From: an uncultured Candidatus Saccharibacteria bacterium
GTDB taxonomy: Bacteria; Patescibacteriota; Saccharimonadia; Saccharimonadales; Saccharimonadaceae
Direction: 5' to 3'
DNA: 9,755 bases
Assembly: GCA_948614045.1 (NCBI GenBank)
Contig: CAPFSK010000015.1
Coordinates: 1-9,755, forward strand
A program made the translations under genes and the position numbers. Positions 5,742 through 9,755 of this stretch are shown piece by piece; within the stretch, counting starts at the first letter, position 1, and every line of letters begins with the position of its first letter. The notes beneath the pieces were generated by a model, which had not been told where the DNA came from, did no database searches, and was given only the letters and a program-made list of their open reading frames with translations.

Positions 5742-5772
5742 AAAAAGATTCCGCATTTCTGCGGAATCTTTT
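5742..5772 (-). terminator. Intrinsic terminator after rpsH
   Basis: A perfect 13-bp stem (5743-5755 with 5760-5772) encloses a 4-nt loop that reads GAAA on the minus strand. It is followed on that strand by a run of five T. It lies 14 nt beyond the rpsH stop and should end transcription of the rplB-to-rpsH part of the cluster. It faces the transpeptidase terminator at 5677-5706, so the two convergent units are insulated from each other. Confidence 0.85.
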
Positions 5773-5786
5773 GCGCGTTTTTAGCT

Positions 5787-6188
5787 TTAGTAGACTTTGA
5801 CTAGGATTTCGCCGCCAAGATGTTGTTTCTTGGCTTCGCGACCAGTCATAATTCCCTTGCTCGTACTGAGTAAGACAATTCCGCGGCCGCTCTTTACGAC
5901 TGGAATCTCTTCCGAGCCGACATAGACGCGGCGACCTGGCTTGGAGACTTTGCTAATCTCGCTGATTTTAGCGCAGTCACCATCCTTGCAGATCGTCACA
6001 TGCAGCACGCCACGAGGTTTAGCTTCTTCGACTTCGTAGCTGTCGATATAGCCAGCATTAATCAAGCCTTCGATAACAGCAACTTTGAGTTTGCTGGTCG
6101 GAACGCGAATCTCGGTCTTGCCAACCATGATAGCGTTGCGGATGCGAGTAATTAGGTCGGCGATTTGATCAGTTGATTGTAATGACAT
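5787..6188 (-). CDS. rpsH: Ribosomal protein uS8
   Basis: uS8 is a primary 16S rRNA-binding protein of the 30S platform; in E. coli it also represses the spc operon. The 133-residue product has the N-terminal TDQIADLITRIRNA, the KVAVIEGLINAGYI segment and the signature GIVLLSTSKGIMTGREAKKQHLGGEILVKVY. The ATG at 6188 is chosen over an in-frame ATG at 6209 because AAAGGAG lies 6-7 nt before it and the protein then starts like other uS8 proteins. The gap to rpsN is 14 nt, the widest in this part of the cluster. It is the last gene before the inverted transpeptidase gene. Confidence 0.97.
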   Translation of the reverse strand: MSLQSTDQIADLITRIRNAIMVGKTEIRVPTSKLKVAVIEGLINAGYIDSYEVEEAKPRGVLHVTICKDGDCAKISEISKVSKPGRRVYVGSEEIPVVKSGRGIVLLSTSKGIMTGREAKKQHLGGEILVKVY

Positions 6189-6202
6189 ATACTTCTCCTT
6201 TC

Positions 6203-6472
6203 CTACCAACTACTCTTAGTTACACCTGGAATTTCACCTTTGGAGGCTTTTTCCCGGAAATTAATACGACTGAGGCCAAAGTAGCGCATATAACCGCGAG
6301 GACGTCCATCGAGCATATCGCGATTCTTGAGACGAGTTGGGCTGGAGTTCTTCGGTAGTTTCTGTAAACCTTCCAAGTCGCCAGCAGCCTTCAACTCAGC
6401 GCGCTTCGCTTTATACTTTTCGTACATCTTGCGTCGTTTTTCGTCGCGGAGGACGGCAGATTTCTTCGCCAT
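6203..6472 (-). CDS. rpsN: Ribosomal protein uS14, zinc-independent form
   Basis: uS14 is a small-subunit head protein. Starting at MAKKSAVLRDEKRRKM it is 89 residues long and ends with the family signature YFGLSRINFREKASKGEIPGVTKSSW. The short zinc-binding form has two CxxC pairs; this protein has no cysteine at all, so it is the zinc-independent form. The start at 6472 is preferred over the in-frame ATG at 6505, because it has AAGGAGG upstream, lies 1 nt after the rplE stop and gives the normal N-terminus. It ends with TAG. Confidence 0.97.
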   Translation of the reverse strand: MAKKSAVLRDEKRRKMYEKYKAKRAELKAAGDLEGLQKLPKNSSPTRLKNRDMLDGRPRGYMRYFGLSRINFREKASKGEIPGVTKSSW

Positions 6473-6473
6473 A

Positions 6474-7046
6474 TTATTTACCCTCCTTTTCAAACGGCAT
6501 TCCAAATGCTTCTAACAATTTGGTGCTCCCTTCCTTTGAACCATTTTTGATGATAAATGTAATTTCTAAACCATGCAACACTGCAGCATCTTCGAAAGTA
6601 ATTTCAGGGAAAACAGTTTGCTCCTTGAGACCAAGGCTGTAATTTCCTTGCTTATCGAAGGCTTTGCGGCTGACGCCGTGGAAGTCACGGACGTGCGGCA
6701 GGGCGATGTTAATTAAGCGGTCAACAAATTCATACATTTTATCATTACGCAAAGTTGTGAGGTAGCCAACTGGCGCACCCATACCTTTACGAATTTTGAA
6801 GCCGGCAATTGACTTCCTAGCAAGACGACTAGTCGTTGCTTGGCCGGTAATCTTCGTAAGTGTTAGCTCAACGGTTTCGGTAAAGCGTTTGTCCTCGCGC
6901 TTTTTGCCGACACCGCTCGAAATGACAACTTTTTCGAGCTTTGGCACTTGGTTGATATTGTCGAGGCTAAGTTCTTTCTGCAGCTCTTTTGCAATCTTGT
7001 CGTTATATAGCTGCTTTAGCCTTGGCATATTTTTAGTTTCAGCCAT
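6474..7046 (-). CDS. rplE: Ribosomal protein uL5
   Basis: uL5 binds 5S rRNA and contacts the small subunit head and P-site tRNA. The 190-residue product shows PRLKQLYNDKIAKEL, KLEKVVISSGVG, ARKSIAGFKIRKGMGAPVGYLTTLR and the C-terminal NYSLGLKEQTVFPEI, all family marks. It is slightly longer than the usual 179. Its ATG overlaps the rplX stop by one base and is preceded by a full AAGGAGG. Together with uL18 encoded nearby it forms the 5S RNP. Confidence 0.98.
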   Translation of the reverse strand: MAETKNMPRLKQLYNDKIAKELQKELSLDNINQVPKLEKVVISSGVGKKREDKRFTETVELTLTKITGQATTSRLARKSIAGFKIRKGMGAPVGYLTTLRNDKMYEFVDRLINIALPHVRDFHGVSRKAFDKQGNYSLGLKEQTVFPEITFEDAAVLHGLEITFIIKNGSKEGSTKLLEAFGMPFEKEGK

Positions 7047-7273
7047 TACTTATCCTCCTTCTTGAGGTTGGAAAGATCGATGCCGACATGGACTTCTTTC
7101 TTACCACCTTGAGGGTTATATTGCGTGCGGCGCATATGGCGTTCGCGGACATTAATATCCTTAAGCATTGCCTTGCCAGCTTGCTTATCGACTTTGACGA
7201 TTTCGGCGGTTTCGCCTTTGTGATCGCCAGCGATAATTTTGACTTTGTCGCCGGTTTTCAAACACTTACTCAT
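7046..7273 (-). CDS. rplX: Ribosomal protein uL24, short form
   Basis: uL24 is an early assembly protein that contacts the 5' part of 23S rRNA near the exit tunnel. The 75-residue product contains the KOW motif (GDKVKIIAGDHKGETAEIVKV, about 8-28), the NVRERHMRRTQYNPQGGKKEVHVGIDLSNL segment, and then stops. Most bacterial uL24 proteins have about 100-105 residues, so the C-terminal 25-30 residues are missing. The stop forms a clean TAATG overlap with rplE, so a sequencing frameshift is unlikely. GGAGG lies 7 nt before the ATG. Confidence 0.94.
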   Translation of the reverse strand: MSKCLKTGDKVKIIAGDHKGETAEIVKVDKQAGKAMLKDINVRERHMRRTQYNPQGGKKEVHVGIDLSNLKKEDK

Positions 7274-7641
7274 TATAGTACCTCCGGCGCAAGGCTGATA
7301 ATTTTATTAAAACCAAGTTCGCGGAGTTCGCGTGGTACCGGGCCGAAAACGCGAGTGCCTTTTGGTGTCTTATCGTCATTGACGAGTACGGCGGCATTAT
7401 CGTCGAAGCGAATCGTGCTGCCGTCTGGGCGGCGAATTTGCTGCCGAGTGCGAACGATAACGGCGCGCACGACGGCCTTTTTCTTGACGTTGCCAGTAGG
7501 GCTGGCTTCTTTGACACTGCAAGTGACAATGTCTCCAACTCTGGCGTACCTGGCTCTAGTACCACCGAGGACCCGGATTACACCAAGTTCCTTGGCGCCG
7601 CTGTTGTCAGCGACTTTTAATCTAGTTTCCTGTTGAATCAT
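7273..7641 (-). CDS. rplN: Ribosomal protein uL14
   Basis: uL14 lies at the subunit interface and is the contact for the silencing factor RsfS. The 122-residue product has normal length and begins MIQQETRLKVADNSGAKELG, followed by GDIVTCSVKEASPTGNVKKK, the RPDGSTIRFDDNAAVLVNDD segment and the C-terminal RVFGPVPRELRELGFNKIISLAPEVL. It follows rpsQ with no gap and overlaps rplX by one base. Confidence 0.98.
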   Translation of the reverse strand: MIQQETRLKVADNSGAKELGVIRVLGGTRARYARVGDIVTCSVKEASPTGNVKKKAVVRAVIVRTRQQIRRPDGSTIRFDDNAAVLVNDDKTPKGTRVFGPVPRELRELGFNKIISLAPEVL

Positions 7642-7950
7642 TTATTTTTCCTCTCCTGACTCTTGGTCGACCTTTTCACCCAAGACTTCTTCTTTTAGCT
7701 CGACAGTACCATGCGACTTTTCGAGAACTTTGACCAATTTATAACTTTTGGTCTTGCTATATGGACGGCAAGCTTCAATCAAAACCTTGTCGCCGAGACC
7801 AGCTTCGTTGTTCTCGTCATGCGCAGTGTACTTACGAGTTTTGGTATATTGTTTACGATACAGCGGATGAGTTTCGCGGCTAGCGATTGAGACCGTAATG
7901 GTTTTATCGCGCTTTGTCGAACTCACGATGCCCTGTAATTCTCCAGCCAT
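7642..7950 (-). CDS. rpsQ: Ribosomal protein uS17
   Basis: uS17 is an OB-fold primary 16S rRNA-binding protein. The 102-residue product shows LQGIVSSTKRDKTITVSIA, HPLYRKQYTKTRKYTAHDENN and the RPYSKTKSYKLVKVLEK signature, plus a C-terminal acidic tail of about 20 residues beyond the usual 80-85. GAGGAG lies 7 nt before the ATG. It starts 1 nt after the rplP stop, so the rpmC (uL29) gene usually found between them is absent. Confidence 0.96.
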   Translation of the reverse strand: MAGELQGIVSSTKRDKTITVSIASRETHPLYRKQYTKTRKYTAHDENNEAGLGDKVLIEACRPYSKTKSYKLVKVLEKSHGTVELKEEVLGEKVDQESGEEK

Positions 7951-7951
7951 C

Positions 7952-8371
7952 TTAAAACTCCTCTTTCTTAATAATCTTGACGCGAACTGGCAATTTGTGA
8001 CCAGCGAGGCGGAAAGCCTCTTTTGCCTGTTCTTCGGTTACGTCAGCAATTTCGAACATGACAGTTCCAGCCTTGACTTTGGCGACGTAGAACTGAGGTT
8101 CGCCTTTACCGCTACCCATTTTAACATCGAGCGGTTTTTTCGTAACTGGCGTATGCGGGAAAATCCGAATCCAGATTTTACCACCACGTTTAACGTAACG
8201 CGTAATCGCTTGACGAGCGGCTTCGATTTGGCGGCTGGTGATACGCTCGTTATCGAGTGACATCAAGCCCCAATCACCGAAAGCAACGGTATTGCAGCGA
8301 GTAGCGACGCCTTCGTTTTTGCCCTTGCGGACTTTGCGGTGCGCCTCGCGGCGCGGTGTCATAATAGCCAT
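7952..8371 (-). CDS. rplP: Ribosomal protein uL16
   Basis: uL16 lies near the A site and is needed for late 50S maturation. The 139-residue product has the Arg/Lys-rich N-terminus (TPRREAHRKVRKGKNEGVAT), the core TSRQIEAARQAITRYVKRGGKIWIRIFP and the GSGKGEPQFYVAKVKAGTVMFEI signature with the conserved GKG. Length is close to the usual 136-138. It is separated from rpsC by 1 nt and has GGGGGAG upstream of the ATG. Confidence 0.98.
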   Translation of the reverse strand: MAIMTPRREAHRKVRKGKNEGVATRCNTVAFGDWGLMSLDNERITSRQIEAARQAITRYVKRGGKIWIRIFPHTPVTKKPLDVKMGSGKGEPQFYVAKVKAGTVMFEIADVTEEQAKEAFRLAGHKLPVRVKIIKKEEF

Positions 8372-8372
8372 A

Positions 8373-8999
8373 TTATTTCTCCCCCTTGTAAATCCAAACT
8401 TTTACTCCGACGATTCCAGCTACGGTTTTGGCGTGGCAGACATAGAAGTCGACGTCAGCGCGTAAGGTATGTAGAGGAACTGACCCCTCGATAAACTTCT
8501 CACGTCGAGACATTTCTGCGCCATTCAGACGACCGCTGACTTCGACGCGGATACCTTTGGCGCCAGCATTCATCGTGCTTTGGCAGGCCATCTTGACGGC
8601 GCGACGGAAGTTCATGCGCTTGCCAAGTTGGAAACCGATATTCTCGGCAACGAGCTTGGCGCTGAGTTCTGGTTTCTTGACTTCTTCGACATTAATACGA
8701 ATTGGGCCATTGACGACCTTTTCGAGTTCTTTTTTGAGCTCGTTAATCCCGGCACCTTGCTTACCGATGACGGCACCAGCTTTGGCGGTAAGGATCGTAA
8801 TCGTCGTGAGGTTGGCGCTGCGTTCAATATCGATACGAGCGATAGTCGGACGGCTGCTGAAACGAGCTTCGATAATGTCACGAATCTTAGAGTCTTCGAC
8901 CAGCCAATGACGAAAATCGGCTTTGCGGGTGAACCACTTCGACGACCAATCTTTGCTGATCTGGAGACGGTAAGAAACTGGGTTGACTTTTTGTCCCAT
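8373..8999 (-). CDS. rpsC: Ribosomal protein uS3
   Basis: uS3 lies at the mRNA entry channel and takes part in helicase activity of the ribosome. The 208-residue product begins MGQKVNPVSYRLQ, has a type II KH domain with the GKQG loop at 79-82, and the S3 C-terminal domain with GIRVEVSGRLNGAEMSRRE and a terminal GVKVWIYKGEK. It ends soon after this signature, without the longer tail seen in many bacteria (218-233 residues). Its ATG overlaps the rplV stop by one base, with AAGGAG upstream. Confidence 0.98.
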   Translation of the reverse strand: MGQKVNPVSYRLQISKDWSSKWFTRKADFRHWLVEDSKIRDIIEARFSSRPTIARIDIERSANLTTITILTAKAGAVIGKQGAGINELKKELEKVVNGPIRINVEEVKKPELSAKLVAENIGFQLGKRMNFRRAVKMACQSTMNAGAKGIRVEVSGRLNGAEMSRREKFIEGSVPLHTLRADVDFYVCHAKTVAGIVGVKVWIYKGEK

Positions 9000-9415
9000 T
9001 ACTTATTCTCCTTTTTGTCATCAGCTTTTGTGGCTGATTCCTTAACTTTTTTAACCTTCTCCTCTCCGGCAACTTCGACGAAGATGTTGCTAGAAATCTT
9101 TTCAAACGGCAAAGCACGGCCACGGCTAGCAGGAACATAACGACGCATACGGGTGCCAGCAGTTACGCTGATTCTTGCGATTCGTACGGTTTTGGGGTCA
9201 ATACTGACTTCGCTGTTGTTAAGTAAGTTTGCAGCTGCGCTTTCGATAGCTTTGCGTACGGCACGAGCAGCTCGCCTTGGAGTGTTCTCGAGGATGACTA
9301 CTGCATCGCTGACATATCGATCGCGTACCAAGCTCGCGACGACGTTCGTCTTACGAGGTTGGCTGTCGACGCCTTTGATGATGGCGCGAGCAAACTTAGT
9401 ATTAGTGTCGGCCAT
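8999..9415 (-). CDS. rplV: Ribosomal protein uL22
   Basis: uL22 lines the exit tunnel through a long beta hairpin. The 138-residue product has QPRKTNVVASLVRDRYVSDA, NTPRRAARAVRKAIESAAANLLNN and the hairpin segment with RMRRYVPASRGRA (about 91-103). It exceeds the usual 110-115 residues by a Lys/Glu-rich tail (about 117-138). The ATG overlaps the rpsS stop, with GGGAGG 6 nt upstream. Confidence 0.96.
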   Translation of the reverse strand: MADTNTKFARAIIKGVDSQPRKTNVVASLVRDRYVSDAVVILENTPRRAARAVRKAIESAAANLLNNSEVSIDPKTVRIARISVTAGTRMRRYVPASRGRALPFEKISSNIFVEVAGEEKVKKVKESATKADDKKENK

Positions 9416-9702
9416 TATTTACCTCCCTTCGCGGCTTCAGCGGCTTTTTTACCGCCGTGGCGCCTAAATTTACGGGTTGGGGCAAATTCACCGAGTTTGT
9501 GACCGACCATGTTTTCGCTAATGAAAACTGGGACGTGAACCTTACCGTTATGGACGGCGATGGTACGACCTACCATTTCTGGTGAAATCGTAGAATGCCG
9601 AGCCCAGGTCTTGATCACGGTGCGGTCTTCGCTTGAGAGGGCAGCTACCTTCTTCGCGAGTTTGTAGTCCACGAATGGACCCTTTTTCAGACTCCGAGAC
9701 AT
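9415..9702 (-). CDS. rpsS: Ribosomal protein uS19
   Basis: uS19 is a 30S head protein that forms a complex with uS13 and lies near the A site. The 95-residue product has the normal length and the signatures MSRSLKKGPFVDYKL, KTWARHSTISPEMVGRTIAVHNG and HKLGEFAPTRKFRRHG. Its ATG overlaps the stop of the upstream rplB fragment by one base (TAATG), and AGAGG provides a Shine-Dalgarno element. Confidence 0.98.
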   Translation of the reverse strand: MSRSLKKGPFVDYKLAKKVAALSSEDRTVIKTWARHSTISPEMVGRTIAVHNGKVHVPVFISENMVGHKLGEFAPTRKFRRHGGKKAAEAAKGGK

Positions 9703-9755
9703 TATTTCCTCTTTCCTTCGTGGCGACTGCGCACGATCATTTTATTAGTTTTCTT
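9702..9755 (-). CDS. rplB: Ribosomal protein uL2, C-terminal fragment (cut by window edge)
   Basis: Reading the last 54 bases on the minus strand gives KKTNKMIVRSRHEGKRK and a TAA stop. This resembles the conserved uL2 C-terminus (the KRSDKFIVRRRK-like tail), and rplB is the universal upstream neighbour of rpsS. The stop overlaps the rpsS start as TAATG. Only 17 codons are inside the window, so the protein itself cannot be assessed. Confidence 0.88.
   Translation of the reverse strand, partial: KKTNKMIVRSRHEGKRK

Noticed and set aside
6189..6209. Longer rpsH starting at 6209
   Set aside because: The ATG at 6188 has a well-spaced AAAGGAG and gives the usual uS8 start; the extra 7 residues do not look like uS8.
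6473..6505. Longer rpsN starting at 6505
   Set aside because: The extra 11 residues lie inside rplE coding sequence and do not resemble uS14; the ATG at 6472 has AAGGAGG and gives the family N-terminus.
7046..7100. Frameshift as the reason for the short uL24
   Set aside because: The stop is placed exactly in a TAATG overlap with rplE, the same junction type used through the cluster, and there is no remnant of the C-terminal part in another frame because rplE begins at once.
7088..7636. Long plus-strand open frame of 182 codons opposite rplX and rplN (and similar ones at 252, 3503, 8580)
   Set aside because: They are antisense shadows of highly conserved ribosomal genes, with no family resemblance and no promoter or Shine-Dalgarno element of their own.
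138..9704. TGA recoded as glycine or another amino acid
   Set aside because: All genes are full length under the standard code and Gly sites are filled by GGN; no gene needs read-through of TGA.
1..9755. CRISPR array, tRNA genes, insertion sequence or phage remnants
   Set aside because: No regularly spaced repeats, cloverleaf sequences, transposase-like proteins or flanking inverted or direct repeats were seen. The inserted envelope genes carry no mobility signature.

Overview
This window is the core of a bacterial ribosomal-protein cluster (S10/spc type), running leftward on the minus strand. From right to left it encodes the end of uL2, then uS19, uL22, uS3, uL16, uS17, uL14, uL24, uL5, uS14, uS8, uL6, uL18, uS5, uL15, SecY, a sortase, IF1 and the start of bL36. 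One gene, an L,D-transpeptidase, lies on the plus strand and interrupts the series between rpsH and rplF.

The organism looks like a Candidate Phyla Radiation (Patescibacteria) bacterium, most plausibly Candidatus Saccharibacteria (TM7). The reasons are the missing uL30 gene between rpsE and rplO (uL30 loss is a known CPR trait), no room for uL29 between rplP and rpsQ, a shortened uL24, and envelope enzymes of Gram-positive type (sortase and YkuD transpeptidase). The phylum assignment is inference; the CPR assignment is firmer. All reading frames are intact under the standard code. The 19 complete stop codons are 14 TAA and 5 TAG, with no TGA.

Layout: (1) 9755-5787, rplB end to rpsH, is tightly packed, with 1-nt TAATG overlaps or gaps of 0-1 nt except before rpsH. 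It ends at a 13-bp hairpin with a U-run (5742-5772). (2) 4840-5706 is an independent plus-strand unit: strong promoter, strong Shine-Dalgarno, L,D-transpeptidase and terminator. (3) 4816-2711 is rplF-rplR-rpsE-rplO with its own minus-strand promoter and a terminal hairpin. (4) 2702-461 is secY plus the sortase from an extended -10 promoter that abuts the rplO terminator. The usual adk and map genes are absent here. (5) 440-1 is infA, with a promoter so close to its start codon that the mRNA would be almost leaderless, then a ~100-nt gap and bL36, cut by the window edge.

Functionally the window joins ribosome assembly and translation initiation with membrane insertion (SecY) and wall building or decoration (sortase, transpeptidase). 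The main points of interest are the two embedded envelope enzymes, the promoter/terminator pairs that break the ancestral operon at those points, and the reduced set of ribosomal proteins. I found no tRNA, rRNA, CRISPR array, insertion sequence or phage gene.
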